Positions 42,430-52,691 of a stretch of 62,762 bases of DNA are shown piece by piece. Positions within the stretch are counted from its first letter, which is position 1; the number at the start of each line of letters is the position of its first letter. Position numbers and translations under genes: made by a program. The DNA is from Luteibacter sp. Sphag1AF (GTDB taxonomy: Bacteria > Pseudomonadota > Gammaproteobacteria > Xanthomonadales > Rhodanobacteraceae): the NCBI RefSeq assembly GCF_014192715.1, contig NZ_JACHYH010000012.1, positions 1 through 62,762 of the forward strand. The letters run 5' to 3'. The notes under the pieces are model-generated. The model had not been told where the DNA came from. It made no database searches and worked only from the letters and a program-made list of their open reading frames with translations.

Positions 42430-45400
42430 TTGAGCGAGCGCAACGCGGTAACGCCCGGTTTCATGGTTCTCCACGGCAATCGCCTGGAAGAACTGCGCGA
42501 TGTGCTTGCCGCGTGGCTTCAGCGTGAGCCGCTGGCGCCGCTGGAAAACGAAGTGGTGCTGGTGCAAAGCAATGGCATTGCCCAGTGGTTCAAGCTGGCG
42601 CTGGCGCGTGACCGGCAGGCGGGCGGCCTGGGTATCAGTGCTGCGATCGACGTGCAGCTGCCCGGCCGGTTCCTCTGGGTGGCCTATCGCGCGGTGCTGG
42701 GCCGCGAGGCGGTTCCGCCGGAGTCCCCCTTCGACAAGGCGCGGCTTGTGTGGCGCCTGATGCGTGTATTGCCCCGCCACCTGGATCAGCCGGTGTTTGA
42801 TCCGCTCAGGGGTTTCCTTGGTGCGGACGACGATGCAGGCAAGCGATACCAGCTGGCAGAGCGTCTGGCCGATCTTTACGACCAATATCAGGTCTACCGT
42901 GCCGACTGGCTGGAAGACTGGGCCAACGGTCACGACGTCCTTCGCGACGATCTGCGCGGCACGCGTCTTCCCATGCCCGCAACGGACCTCTGGCAAGCCG
43001 CGCTCTGGCGCCTGCTGCTGGACGATGTGGGGCCGCTGGCTGCCGTAGGCCATCGCGCGGCGGTGCATGCCGCGTTTCTGTCGAAGCTGGATAACGCCGC
43101 GTCGCGACCGGCCGCGTTGCCCCGGCGCATCGTGGTCTTTGGCATGTCGTCGTTGCCACGACAGACGCTTGAAGCGTTGTCCGCGCTGTCGCGATGGTGT
43201 CAGGTGCTGATGGTGGTGATGAACCCGTGCCGCCATTACTGGGCCGATGTGGTGGAAGATCGCGAGCTGCTGCGCGCCGAGCGCCGCCGACAGGCCGGCA
43301 AGCCCGGCATGCCCGTGTTGCCCTCGGACGAAGAGCTGCACCTGCATGCCAATCCGCTTCTGGCTGCGTGGGGAAAGCAGGGGCGCGACTACGTGCGTCT
43401 GCTGGACGAGTTTGATCACGCTGAAGGTTACCGGGACCGCTTCACCGCCTGGGAGCAGCGCATCGACCTGTTCGATGAGCCCGAAGGTAGTCATCTGCTG
43501 GCACAGGTGCAGCGGGCAGTGCTTGATCTTGAACCGTTGCCCGCATCGGATGCCGAACGCGCCGTCGTGGATGCCGATGATCGCTCCATTGCGTTCCATG
43601 TGGCTCACGGCCCGCAGCGGGAAGTGGAGATCCTGCACGACCAGCTGCTGGCGCGTTTCTCGGCTTCCGCGCGCGCGGGCGATCCGATCCTGCCCCGCGA
43701 CGTCATGGTCATGGTGCCGGACATCGAGACCTACGGGCCGCATGTCGAGGCCGTGTTTGGTCGCGTGGATCGTGACGATCCCCGCTACATTCCCTTCAGT
43801 GTGTCCGACCGTACCGCGCGCGGCACGGTCCCGCAGATCATGGCGCTGGACATGCTGCTTGGCATGCCCGATTCACGCTTCGCCGTAAGCGACGTGGTCG
43901 ACCTGATCGACGTTGCCTCCGTGCGCGAACGTTTCGGCATTGCCGAGTCAGCACTGCCCATCGTGCAGCGCTGGATTGAAGGCGCGGGCATTCGCTGGGG
44001 CCTGGATGCGCAACAGCGCGCATCCTTGGGGCTTCCCGCGCTGGAACAGAACAGCTGGTTGTTCGGCTTGCGCCGCATGCTCCTGGGATATGCGGTGGGC
44101 GCGGGCAGCGCGTGGGGCGATATTGAGCCGTATGACGAAGTGGGTGGTCTGGACGCTGCGGTCGTGGGGCCGCTCGCTGATCTTCTGGAGCGCCTGCTGA
44201 CGCACTGGGCCGTGCTGGCTACGCCGGCTACGCCCCGCGAATGGGGCGAGCGTCTGCGAGCGCTGCTTGAAGACTTTTTCACCGGTAGCGATCCTGCTGA
44301 TGCGACGCGGCTGGTGAAGTTGGAAGAGTCGCTGGAACAATGGCAGCGTGCCTGCGCCGACGGTGGCCTTGATGAGCCGTTGCCGCTCGCGGTGGTACGC
44401 GAAGCGTGGCTGGCGATATTCGAGCAGGGCTCGCTGTCGCAGCGTTTTCTGGCTGGTGCCGTCAGTTTCGGCACGTTGATGCCGATGCGTGCCATCCCGT
44501 TCCGCGTAGTTTGCCTGCTTGGAATGAACGACGGCGATTACCCTCGTGCGCGCCCGCCGATGGATTTCGACCTCATGTCGCGGGCTGGCGCATGGCGCCC
44601 CGGCGATCGCTCGCGACGCGAAGATGACCGTTACCTGTTTCTTGAAGCGTTGCTTTCTGCGCGTGATGCGCTGCACATTGGCTGGGTCGGGCGCAGTGCC
44701 CGCGACAACTCCGAACGCGCGCCGTCCGTGTTGCTGGGGCAGTTGCGGGACTATCTGGCCGCAGGCTGGGTGGCCTCCGATGGTGGCGACGTGCTTTCGG
44801 CGCTTACGGTGGTTCACCCGTTGCAGCCTTTCAGCCTCAACTATTTCGGTGGCGCGGACGAGCGGCTTTTCACCTACGCCAGTGAATGGCGTCAGGCACA
44901 CGATCCCGCAGCGCTCGTCGCTTCGGATGCCTTGCCTGTCGCCCCGGTGGACGGGCCGATTTCACTTGGCACATTGCGGCGCTTCCTGCGTCATCCCGTG
45001 CGCGAATTTTTCAATCACCGCCTGGGTGTCCGTTTCGATCTGGACGATGTGGGCACGGATGATCGCGAGCCGTTCGCGGCCAGCGGGCTGGATCGGCATG
45101 TGATGGCCGATACGCTGCTGCGCGCGGCGTTGCGCGAGCCGGAAGAGTCAGCGGAAACCGCCATCGCGGACGGCGCCCGGTCGCTGCGCCGCCAGGGCCT
45201 CTTGCCCATGGCGGGATTCGCGTTGCCCGTGTTGCGTGATCTGGTATCTGCCGCTGAAGCGTCGTACCACCGCTACGGCGATGCATGTCGCGCGTGGCCG
45301 GCTCAGGCGGGCAAGCGCGAGCTTCGCGTAACGGTGGGCGAGGTGGTGATTGAAGACTGGCTGGCTGACTTGCGCGCGAATGCTGCGGGTGATCTCGCCC

Positions 45401-45882
45401 TCTTCATTGCGTCACCGTCGTCTCTGGTGGACAAGGAAGGGCGGCCAAAGGCGCATCGGCTGCTGGCGCCATGGGTGGATCATCTGGTGGCGCAGGCGGC
45501 GGGTCTGTCACTGCGCACGCTGTTCATCGGCCCGGACGTCACGGTGGTGCTTGATCCACTGGACGCGTCCGAGGCGCGCGCCATGCTGGCGTCGCTGTTG
45601 AGCGCGTGGCGCGAAGGCATGCGTGCACCGCTTCCCGTCGCTGCACGCGCGGCACTTGCCTGGGTGGGCGCCGAGTTGCCCGACGATGACTTCCCCGGGA
45701 AGGAAGCGGCACGTGCGGCCTATGAATCTACCAGTGACTGGCGCCATGGCGAGGTCGATGGCGATCCATACCTGGCGCGTGCGTGGCCCACCTTTGAATC
45801 CATGGAGCGTGCAGGCATGAAGGGCTGGCTGGCGCCATACCGCGATGCATTGCGGGCCGCACGCGTGGAGGGAGGCGCATGA
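42430..45882 (+). CDS. recC: Exodeoxyribonuclease V gamma subunit (RecC)
   Basis: RecBCD complex subunit that splits the duplex and reads Chi. The 1150-residue protein is slightly longer than E. coli RecC. The N-terminus MVLHGNRLEELRDVLAAWL and VQSNGIAQWFKLALARD are family hallmarks. The protein is helicase-like but carries no intact ATPase motifs, as expected. TTG at 42430 is the preferred start with a GGAG site about 10 bp upstream; the ATG at 42463 lacks a ribosome site. The stop overlaps the recB start by 4 bp. Confidence 0.95.
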   Translation: MSERNAVTPGFMVLHGNRLEELRDVLAAWLQREPLAPLENEVVLVQSNGIAQWFKLALARDRQAGGLGISAAIDVQLPGRFLWVAYRAVLGREAVPPESPFDKARLVWRLMRVLPRHLDQPVFDPLRGFLGADDDAGKRYQLAERLADLYDQYQVYRADWLEDWANGHDVLRDDLRGTRLPMPATDLWQAALWRLLLDDVGPLAAVGHRAAVHAAFLSKLDNAASRPAALPRRIVVFGMSSLPRQTLEALSALSRWCQVLMVVMNPCRHYWADVVEDRELLRAERRRQAGKPGMPVLPSDEELHLHANPLLAAWGKQGRDYVRLLDEFDHAEGYRDRFTAWEQRIDLFDEPEGSHLLAQVQRAVLDLEPLPASDAERAVVDADDRSIAFHVAHGPQREVEILHDQLLARFSASARAGDPILPRDVMVMVPDIETYGPHVEAVFGRVDRDDPRYIPFSVSDRTARGTVPQIMALDMLLGMPDSRFAVSDVVDLIDVASVRERFGIAESALPIVQRWIEGAGIRWGLDAQQRASLGLPALEQNSWLFGLRRMLLGYAVGAGSAWGDIEPYDEVGGLDAAVVGPLADLLERLLTHWAVLATPATPREWGERLRALLEDFFTGSDPADATRLVKLEESLEQWQRACADGGLDEPLPLAVVREAWLAIFEQGSLSQRFLAGAVSFGTLMPMRAIPFRVVCLLGMNDGDYPRARPPMDFDLMSRAGAWRPGDRSRREDDRYLFLEALLSARDALHIGWVGRSARDNSERAPSVLLGQLRDYLAAGWVASDGGDVLSALTVVHPLQPFSLNYFGGADERLFTYASEWRQAHDPAALVASDALPVAPVDGPISLGTLRRFLRHPVREFFNHRLGVRFDLDDVGTDDREPFAASGLDRHVMADTLLRAALREPEESAETAIADGARSLRRQGLLPMAGFALPVLRDLVSAAEASYHRYGDACRAWPAQAGKRELRVTVGEVVIEDWLADLRANAAGDLALFIASPSSLVDKEGRPKAHRLLAPWVDHLVAQAAGLSLRTLFIGPDVTVVLDPLDASEARAMLASLLSAWREGMRAPLPVAARAALAWVGAELPDDDFPGKEAARAAYESTSDWRHGEVDGDPYLARAWPTFESMERAGMKGWLAPYRDALRAARVEGGA

Positions 45883-48800
45883 CCACTCAGGTGCTTCGCC
45901 CCCTCGAACTCCCGCTCTCGGGCGTTCGCCTGATTGAAGCCAGTGCGGGCACCGGCAAGACCTGGACCATTGCCGCGTTGTACGTGCGCGCCGTGCTGGG
46001 GCACGGCCTTTCCGAGCCACTGCTGCCGCCGCGCATTCTTGTGGTGACCTTTACTGAGGCAGCCACGCAGGAACTTCGCGAGCGCATCCGCGCACGTCTG
46101 GTGGACGCCGCCCAGGCCTTTCGTGGCCGCGCGGTCCCGGACGATTTCCTCACCGGCTTGATGGGCCAGTACCCCGCAGAAAATCACGCAGGATGCGCGC
46201 GGCAACTTGAGTTGGCGGCACAGTGGATGGACGAGGCTGCCATCTTCACCATCCATGGCTGGTCGCAGCGCATGCTGACCCAGCATGCGTTCGGTAGCGG
46301 CCATCCGTTTGCGCAGACGCTGGAGCCGGAGGACGGCGAACTGCTGGCCGAATGCGTGCGCGACTACTGGCGCGCCACGTTCTATCCGTTGCCCGATGCC
46401 GATGTAGAAGCGGTGCTCGCGGAATGGTCGTCGCCGGATGCGTTGTTGCGGTCGCTGCGTCCGTTGTTGTCGCGCGGTGAAGCAGTGCTGCTGGTCGATG
46501 GCGTGCCATTGCCCGCGGCGGACGATCTGCCGGCACGCTTTGCGCAGTACGCCACCTGGCGTCGTGAAGATGAGGCACGCATGGCGCAGGCGCGCCAAAG
46601 CTGGCTGGCCGATGCGCCACGCATCGAGGCGATGCTGATTGATGCCGTGCGTGACAAGGTGCTGCATAACGGATGGTACAAGCCGGATCGCGTGCCGGCG
46701 GAATTGGCGGCGATGCGCCATTGGGCCGCCACCGGCGACCTGGCTGGCGTCGATCCCGCGCGCTTTTCCGTGACGCGGCTGACCAAGGCGACGGGCAAGA
46801 ACAAGTCCCGTCCTGAACACCCCGCTTTTGCTGACATCGAGCACTGGGTGGAGGGGCGGGGCGCGCAGCCCGAAATCCGGCACGCGGTGCTCGCCGATGC
46901 ACTGGAGCGCGTGCTGGTGCGCTTCGAGGAACAGAAGCGGCGACGTGCGCAGATGGGATTCGACGATTTGCTGACGCGCCTGGATCGCGCGCTGGCAGGC
47001 GCGGCAGGCCCGGATCTGGCAGCAACCATCCGCACGCAATATCCGCTGGCGTTGATTGACGAATTTCAGGACACCGATCCGTTGCAGTACCGCATTTTCC
47101 GGGCGGTCTATGCGGCAACGGGTGATGCTCCGAGCGGCCTGTTGTTGATCGGTGATCCGAAGCAGGCGATCTACGCGTTCCGTGGTGCGGATATCCATAC
47201 CTATCTTGGTGCGCGCGAGGAAGCAATGGCGCCGCACTACGGGCTGGATACCAACCACCGTTCGACCAGCGCGATGGTCTCTGCCGTCAACCGGCTGTTC
47301 GGCCATGGCGAGAAACATCCCACGGGGGCGTTCCACTTCGATGATCGCGGATTGCCGTTTCTTCCGGTAAAAGCCAGTGGCCGTCGCGAGCGGTTTGTGG
47401 TCGCAGGTGATGAACCTGCCGCGCTTACCCTGTGGCTTCTGGACGATGAAATGCCTGTCGGGGTGCGCGACTATCGCGCGCAGATGGCTGATGCGTGCGC
47501 GAGCGAAATTGTCCGCCTGCTGTCGGCGGGAGATCGCGGCGAAGCGGGCTTTGCGTCCGCCGATGGTGTGCTGGCGCCGCTGCTTCCGCGCGATATCGCG
47601 GTACTGGTGCGCAGTCACGCTGAAGCGGCGGAAATTCGCGATGCCCTGACCGCTCGCCGCGTTCGCAGTGTGTTTCTCTCTGATCGGGATTCGGTCTTTG
47701 AAAGCCAGGAAGCGCAGGACGTCCTCTTCTGGCTGCGCGCGTGCGCCGAGCCTGCGTCGGATCGCCATATGCGCGCGGCCCTCGCTACACGGACGCTCGG
47801 GCTGGGGCTGATGGAGCTTGAGCGCCTGAGCACAGACGAGCGCCACTGGGAGCGTCGCGGTCAGCAGTTCATCGAGCTGCGCGACTTCTGGCGGCAGCGT
47901 GGCGTGCTGGCCATGCTGCACCGGATGCTGCACGTGTTCGATCTTCCTGCCCGCCTTCTGTCAACCGACGGCGGTGAGCGCGCACTGACCAACCTGCTTC
48001 ATCTGGCGGAGTTGCTGCAGCAGGCAGCCGCCAGCCTGGATGGTGAACTCGCACTCATCCGCTACCTTGGCGAAACACTTTCCGACGCGCGCCAGTCCAG
48101 CAGCGACGAACACATCGTCCGCCTGGAAAGCGATGCTGACCTGGTCAAGGTCGTGACCGTGCACAAGTCGAAGGGGTTGGAATACCCGCTGGTTTTCCTG
48201 CCGTTCGTCTGCGCATTCGGCCGTTCGTCATCGGGGGGTTATCGTTTTCACGATGCGCAGGAGGGCACCCGCATCGAGCTTCTCAGCGCTTCGGGCACGG
48301 GCGTTGGCGATAACGTCACTCGCGCAAAGGCGCAGGCCGAGCGCGCCGCGTTGCAGGAAGATCTGCGCCTTCTGTACGTCGCCGTGACCCGGGCGCGCCA
48401 CGCGTGCTGGCTCGGCGTGGCGCCCGTGTGTGCGCAGCGTGCCAACAAGCCGCAGCTGCACAAGAGTGCGCTGGGCCATCTGCTCACCGGTGGCGTGGAG
48501 ATCGACAACGGCCAGATCGCCGGACTGTTGAGTGCGCTGGCGGCAAATGAGCCCTCTATTGCCGTGACCTACATGCCTGCGCCGGACGACATGGCATTCC
48601 AGCCGCGCACCCCTCTTCCTCGCCCCGGGCCGGCGCGGCACAGCGACGTGACGCCGCCCCGCTGGTGGATTGCCAGCTACAGTGCACTTCGCCACAGCCA
48701 TGACATGCCCGTTGAGCTTCCGGCGCCGGATACGGCCGTGGAAGACGTGGTTGCCGAGTACGTGGGAGAAGTGTCGCAGCCGGTACCCGAGGGCATCGGC

Positions 48801-49538
48801 ATGCATGCGTTTCCTCGCGGCGCGGAGCCGGGCACGTTCCTGCACGACATACTTGAATGGGTGGCTGACGAAGGCTTCGCTGCCGTGGCGGCAGACCCCT
48901 CGGGCCTGCGTGACGCGGTGGCGCGCCATTGTGAAAGGCGCCATTGGGAAGCCTTCATCGAGCCGCTGTTTGCCTGGATGCAGGTATTGCTGGGCGCCAC
49001 GCTGGCGCTGCCTGATGGCGGCCACTTCGCGCTGGCAGACCTTCAGGGCCCGGAGAGTTATCGCGCGGAACTTGAATTCTGGTTCGAGGCCCAGGCGGTC
49101 GATACCCGTCGTCTGGATGCCATCGTGGTGCGGCACACCTTGAACGGTGCCGCGCGTCCCGCGCTGGAACCTGATCAGCTCAATGGCATGCTCAAGGGCT
49201 TCATCGACCTGATCGTGCAGCACGAGGGTCGCTATTACATCGTTGACTACAAGTCGAACTGGCTGGGTCCTGACGCATCGGCGTATACGCCGGAGGCCAT
49301 GCGCACGTCCATTCTGTCGTCGCGCTATGAATTGCAGTACGCCATCTACCTGCTTGCGCTGCATCGCCAGCTTCGCGCGCGGCTGGGTGATGACTACGAC
49401 TACGACCGGCATGTGGGTGGTGCCGTTTACCTCTATCTGCGCGGCATTGATGGAACCGGCATGGGCGTCCACACCGAGCGTCCGTCGCGCCAGATGGTCG
49501 AAGCACTGGATGCGCTGTTTGCCGGAGCATTCGCATGA
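45879..49538 (+). CDS. recB: Exodeoxyribonuclease V beta subunit (RecB)
   Basis: Helicase/nuclease subunit, 1219 aa, of the RecBCD double-strand-break repair enzyme. Walker A EASAGTGKT is at 20-28 and UvrD-type helicase motifs follow (IDEFQDTDPLQYRIF for the Walker B region). The C-terminal nuclease has a GTFLHDILEW motif and the catalytic YIVDYKSNWLG near residue 1125. Its stop overlaps recD by 4 bp. All three genes are read as one operon. Confidence 0.96.
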   Translation: MTTQVLRPLELPLSGVRLIEASAGTGKTWTIAALYVRAVLGHGLSEPLLPPRILVVTFTEAATQELRERIRARLVDAAQAFRGRAVPDDFLTGLMGQYPAENHAGCARQLELAAQWMDEAAIFTIHGWSQRMLTQHAFGSGHPFAQTLEPEDGELLAECVRDYWRATFYPLPDADVEAVLAEWSSPDALLRSLRPLLSRGEAVLLVDGVPLPAADDLPARFAQYATWRREDEARMAQARQSWLADAPRIEAMLIDAVRDKVLHNGWYKPDRVPAELAAMRHWAATGDLAGVDPARFSVTRLTKATGKNKSRPEHPAFADIEHWVEGRGAQPEIRHAVLADALERVLVRFEEQKRRRAQMGFDDLLTRLDRALAGAAGPDLAATIRTQYPLALIDEFQDTDPLQYRIFRAVYAATGDAPSGLLLIGDPKQAIYAFRGADIHTYLGAREEAMAPHYGLDTNHRSTSAMVSAVNRLFGHGEKHPTGAFHFDDRGLPFLPVKASGRRERFVVAGDEPAALTLWLLDDEMPVGVRDYRAQMADACASEIVRLLSAGDRGEAGFASADGVLAPLLPRDIAVLVRSHAEAAEIRDALTARRVRSVFLSDRDSVFESQEAQDVLFWLRACAEPASDRHMRAALATRTLGLGLMELERLSTDERHWERRGQQFIELRDFWRQRGVLAMLHRMLHVFDLPARLLSTDGGERALTNLLHLAELLQQAAASLDGELALIRYLGETLSDARQSSSDEHIVRLESDADLVKVVTVHKSKGLEYPLVFLPFVCAFGRSSSGGYRFHDAQEGTRIELLSASGTGVGDNVTRAKAQAERAALQEDLRLLYVAVTRARHACWLGVAPVCAQRANKPQLHKSALGHLLTGGVEIDNGQIAGLLSALAANEPSIAVTYMPAPDDMAFQPRTPLPRPGPARHSDVTPPRWWIASYSALRHSHDMPVELPAPDTAVEDVVAEYVGEVSQPVPEGIGMHAFPRGAEPGTFLHDILEWVADEGFAAVAADPSGLRDAVARHCERRHWEAFIEPLFAWMQVLLGATLALPDGGHFALADLQGPESYRAELEFWFEAQAVDTRRLDAIVVRHTLNGAARPALEPDQLNGMLKGFIDLIVQHEGRYYIVDYKSNWLGPDASAYTPEAMRTSILSSRYELQYAIYLLALHRQLRARLGDDYDYDRHVGGAVYLYLRGIDGTGMGVHTERPSRQMVEALDALFAGAFA

Positions 49539-51415
49539 GCACACCGCTGAATCTCTGGCTGGACGACGGCGTGGCGACCAAGCGGCTGCGTTCGGTTGAC
49601 CGTGCCTTCGCCCGATTCCTGCTCACGCTGGATGCGTCGGCCGATATGCGCGTGCTGATGGTGGCGGCGCTGACCAGTCGCCAACTGGGCGATGGTCATA
49701 TCTGCGTCGACATGCACGATCTCGCACGTGAGGAGGGCGAGTTGCTGTCGGGCTGGGGAAACTGGCTGTCCTCATCGCCGCTGGTGGGTGAGGGTGTGGA
49801 AGGCGCTTCGCCGCTGGTGCGGGATGGCTCGTATGTTTATCTGCGCCGTTACTGGCGCTACGAAGGTCATGTGGCTGAAGTGATCCGCGGGCGGCTGGGA
49901 CAGTTCGAGGCGGTGGATGGCCTGTCCGGCTGGCTGGAGCGCTTCTTCCCGAATGCGCAGGGCACGCAGGACTGGCAGAAGATCGCCTGCGCCGTGGCGA
50001 CCCGCAGTGCCTTCTCGGTCATCACGGGCGGCCCCGGCACGGGCAAGACCACCACGGTGCTGCGTCTTCTTGGTCTGTTGCAGGCCATGCGGCTGGCCCA
50101 GGGCGCCCCCCGCCTTCGCATCCGCCTTGCGGCGCCCACGGGCAAGGCGGCAGCGCGTCTCAATCAGTCCATTTCCGGCCAGATTCAACGGCTGGATGTG
50201 GGCGATGACATCAAGGCGGCCATTCCTGCCGAGGTCACCACGTTGCATCGGCTGCTGGGCAGTCGCCCGGATACGCGGCACTTCCAGTTCAATCGCGACC
50301 ATCCGCTGCATCTGGACGTGCTGGTTGTCGACGAAGCATCAATGATCGACCTGGAAATGATGGCGGCGCTGCTTGACGCTCTGCCGGACAGCGCGCGCCT
50401 GATCCTCATTGGCGACAAGGATCAGCTGTCGTCTGTGGAAGCGGGCGCGGTGCTGGGTGATCTGTGCTCGCGTGCGGATGCGGGGCACTACGCCCCATCG
50501 ACGGCGGAGTGGATCAATGCGGTCGGGGCAGGCGACATAACCTCCTGGGTCGACGCCGAAGGCGCACGCGCGCTGGACCAGCACGTGGTCATGCTGAGGC
50601 AGAGCCATCGCTTCGGCGCGGACAGTGGCATTGGCGCCCTGGCCACCGCAATCAACGCAGGCGATGTGCAGCGCGTGCAGCAGGTGCTGGATGAAAGTCG
50701 CGACGACCTGCGCACGTCCGTCGCAGGTTCCGCTTCGGTTACCGCGTCGCTGGCTATCGACGGGGAAGGTTCTGTACCTGGCTATCGCGCGTATCTGGAG
50801 CGCATGCGTGCGTACCCGCTTCCGGCGGAGCCGTCGCCGGATGAGGTGGATGCGTGGGCCAGCGATGTGCTGAATGCCTTCGGGCAGTTCCAGCTGCTGT
50901 GCGCGGTGCGGCATGGCGAGCAGGGGCTGGCGTCATTGAACGAGGCCGTAGCCATAGGCCTGCGCGAGCGCGGCCTGATTTCCGCCGATGGCGGCTGGTA
51001 CGCCGGACGCCCCGTTCTGGTCACGCGCAACGATTACAGCCTGGGCCTGATGAACGGTGACGTGGGCATGACGTTGGCGGTGCCGGACGGGCAGGGCGGC
51101 CGCACGCTGCGCGTGGTGTTCCGTGTGGCGGCGGAGGGTGGAGAGCGCTTGCGTTACGTGGTGCCCAGCCGGCTGTCGGATGTCGAAACGGTGTTTGCCA
51201 TGACCGTGCACAAATCGCAGGGCTCGGAGTTCGATCACGTGGCGCTGGTGCTGCCTGCCGAGCCCGGCCCCATTCTCACCCGCGAGCTGCTGTATACCGG
51301 CGTGACCCGTGCGCGCCGTCACTTCACGCTGTTGTCCACGCGCGAGGCACTGTCCGTGGCCGTGGTGCGCAAAACGCGCCGCTCGTCGGGTTTGTTGGCG
51401 CGCATTGCGATGTGA
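49535..51415 (+). CDS. recD: Exodeoxyribonuclease V alpha subunit (RecD)
   Basis: 5'-3' helicase subunit of RecBCD, 626 aa. Walker A GGPGTGKTTT is at 165-174, with the following APTGKAAARL and VVDEASMIDLEMM (Walker B). The C-terminal motif VHKSQGSEFDHV is the SF1B helicase motif. The protein overlaps recB by 4 bp and closes the operon. Confidence 0.96.
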   Translation: MSTPLNLWLDDGVATKRLRSVDRAFARFLLTLDASADMRVLMVAALTSRQLGDGHICVDMHDLAREEGELLSGWGNWLSSSPLVGEGVEGASPLVRDGSYVYLRRYWRYEGHVAEVIRGRLGQFEAVDGLSGWLERFFPNAQGTQDWQKIACAVATRSAFSVITGGPGTGKTTTVLRLLGLLQAMRLAQGAPRLRIRLAAPTGKAAARLNQSISGQIQRLDVGDDIKAAIPAEVTTLHRLLGSRPDTRHFQFNRDHPLHLDVLVVDEASMIDLEMMAALLDALPDSARLILIGDKDQLSSVEAGAVLGDLCSRADAGHYAPSTAEWINAVGAGDITSWVDAEGARALDQHVVMLRQSHRFGADSGIGALATAINAGDVQRVQQVLDESRDDLRTSVAGSASVTASLAIDGEGSVPGYRAYLERMRAYPLPAEPSPDEVDAWASDVLNAFGQFQLLCAVRHGEQGLASLNEAVAIGLRERGLISADGGWYAGRPVLVTRNDYSLGLMNGDVGMTLAVPDGQGGRTLRVVFRVAAEGGERLRYVVPSRLSDVETVFAMTVHKSQGSEFDHVALVLPAEPGPILTRELLYTGVTRARRHFTLLSTREALSVAVVRKTRRSSGLLARIAM

Positions 51416-51424
51416 CCGGGCGTT

Positions 51425-52435
51425 TTACGGCACGCCGTAAAACGCCTTGTACCACTGCGCAAAACGCTCCACGCCGGTTTCAATCGGCGTGGACGGGGCA
51501 TATCCCACATCCCGTCGCAATGCGGATACGTCTGCCCAGGTATCTGGCACGTCGCCCGGTTGCATGGGCAGCAGGCGCTTCTCCACCTGGCGACCAAGGT
51601 GCTTTTCCAGCAGGTCGATGAAGTGCAGCAGTTCCACCGGCTGATCGTTGCCGATGTTGTAAACGCGATACGGCGCGGACGACGTGCCAGGGTTGGGCGC
51701 CACGGGGTCGTAATGCGGGTCGGGTTCAGCCGGGTGGTCCAGCGCGTGGATCACGCCCTGGACGATGTCGTCGATATAGGTGAAATCGCGGCTGTGCTGG
51801 CCGTGGTTGAACACGTCAATCGGTTCGCCCGCCAGGATGCGTCTGGCGAACACGAACGGCGACATGTCGGGGCGACCCCAGGGGCCGTACACGGTGAAGA
51901 AGCGCAGGCCGGTGGTCGGCAGGCCGAACAGGTGGCTATAGGTATGCGCCATCAGTTCGTTCGACTTCTTGGTGGCCGCATACAGGCTCACCGGATGGTC
52001 GACCGAATCCTCCACCGCAAAGGGCAGCTTGCGATTGGCGCCGTAAACCGAACTGGAAGAGGCGTAGACCAGGTGCCCGACCGCGTTCTGGCGGCAGGCC
52101 TCCAGAATATTGACGAAGCCCACCAGGTTGCTTTGCACATACGCGTGCGGGTTGGTCAGGGAGTAACGCACCCCCGCCTGCGCGGCCAGGTTCACCACGC
52201 GCTCTGGCCGGAAGTCCGCAAATGCGGCGTCGACCGCCGTACCGTCTGCCAGGTCGGCCCGGCGGTGGGTATAGGCCGGATGTTGCGCAAACCGCGCCAG
52301 GCGGGCTTCTTTCAGGGCCGGATCGTAGTAATCGTTGTGATTGTCGAAACCCAGCACCTCGTCGCCACGGGCGAGCAGGCGCTCGGTCAGTGCGGCGCCG
52401 ACGAACCCGGCACTGCCGGTGACCAGAATGCGCAT
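51425..52435 (-). CDS. NAD-dependent sugar epimerase (UDP-glucuronate 4-epimerase type)
   Basis: 336-residue extended SDR protein. The Rossmann motif GSAGFVG is at 7-13, with the catalytic Ser/Tyr/Lys in ASSSSVYG and SLYAATKKSNELM (YxxxK). The HGQHSRDFTYIDDI and RFFTVYGPWGRPD stretches match UDP-glucuronate 4-epimerases, which supply UDP-galacturonate for polysaccharides. Substrate assigned by similarity of motifs only. ATG 52435 (MRILVTG) is preferred over 52444. Transcribed toward recD, with the stops 9 bp apart. Confidence 0.88.
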   Translation of the reverse strand: MRILVTGSAGFVGAALTERLLARGDEVLGFDNHNDYYDPALKEARLARFAQHPAYTHRRADLADGTAVDAAFADFRPERVVNLAAQAGVRYSLTNPHAYVQSNLVGFVNILEACRQNAVGHLVYASSSSVYGANRKLPFAVEDSVDHPVSLYAATKKSNELMAHTYSHLFGLPTTGLRFFTVYGPWGRPDMSPFVFARRILAGEPIDVFNHGQHSRDFTYIDDIVQGVIHALDHPAEPDPHYDPVAPNPGTSSAPYRVYNIGNDQPVELLHFIDLLEKHLGRQVEKRLLPMQPGDVPDTWADVSALRRDVGYAPSTPIETGVERFAQWYKAFYGVP

Positions 52436-52503
52436 TGGTTCCATCCATCAATGGGGCAGGCACTCATTGTAGCGGAGGGAAGGGGGCTCGCTCTGCGAAA
52501 GAA

Positions 52504-52532
52504 TTGACAGTCCGGCTGCGCTGGACTAGCTT
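52504..52532 (+). promoter_or_regulatory. Strong sigma70-like promoter of the thrS transcript
   Basis: -35 TTGACA (52504-52509), 17-bp spacer, -10 TAGCTT (52527-52532). A transcript from about 52540 would have a leader of roughly 150 nt before thrS. Confidence 0.65.
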
Positions 52533-52589
52533 TCGCACAGATACCCATCTTGAGAGGTGGCCCGCGGCAACGCCGGCCGAGTGTGCGAC

Positions 52590-52616
52590 ATGCGGACTAC
52601 ACGCTTCCCAATCTGA
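52590..52616 (+). CDS. Possible thrS leader peptide (MRTTRFPI)
   Basis: Eight-codon frame ATG-CGG-ACT-ACA-CGC-TTC-CCA-ATC-TGA within the thrS leader. It has two adjacent Thr codons, placed 33 bp before the intrinsic terminator, like leader peptides used in attenuation. The ribosome binding site is weak. Assignment is an inference from context. Confidence 0.35.
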   Translation: MRTTRFPI

Positions 52617-52649
52617 CGTCCCCGCCACGCCTTGTGTGTATCCACCAAA

Positions 52650-52669
52650 GGGCGCACGGCGCCCTTTTT
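52650..52669 (+). terminator. Terminator just upstream of thrS (putative attenuator)
   Basis: Stem GGGCGC (52650-52655)/GCGCCC (52659-52664), loop ACG, then TTTTT. It lies 22 bp before the thrS start, in the leader of that gene. Since the nearest plus-strand gene upstream is more than 1 kb away, it most likely acts on the thrS leader itself. Confidence 0.7.
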
Positions 52670-52691
52670 GTTTGTCCGAGATAAAGCCCCG

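Noticed and set aside
45720-47933. Very long open frame (737 aa) on the minus strand opposite recC/recB
   Set aside because: It lies fully antisense to RecB and the end of RecC, has low-complexity Arg/His/Gln-rich composition and no ribosome site. High GC makes such shadow frames common.
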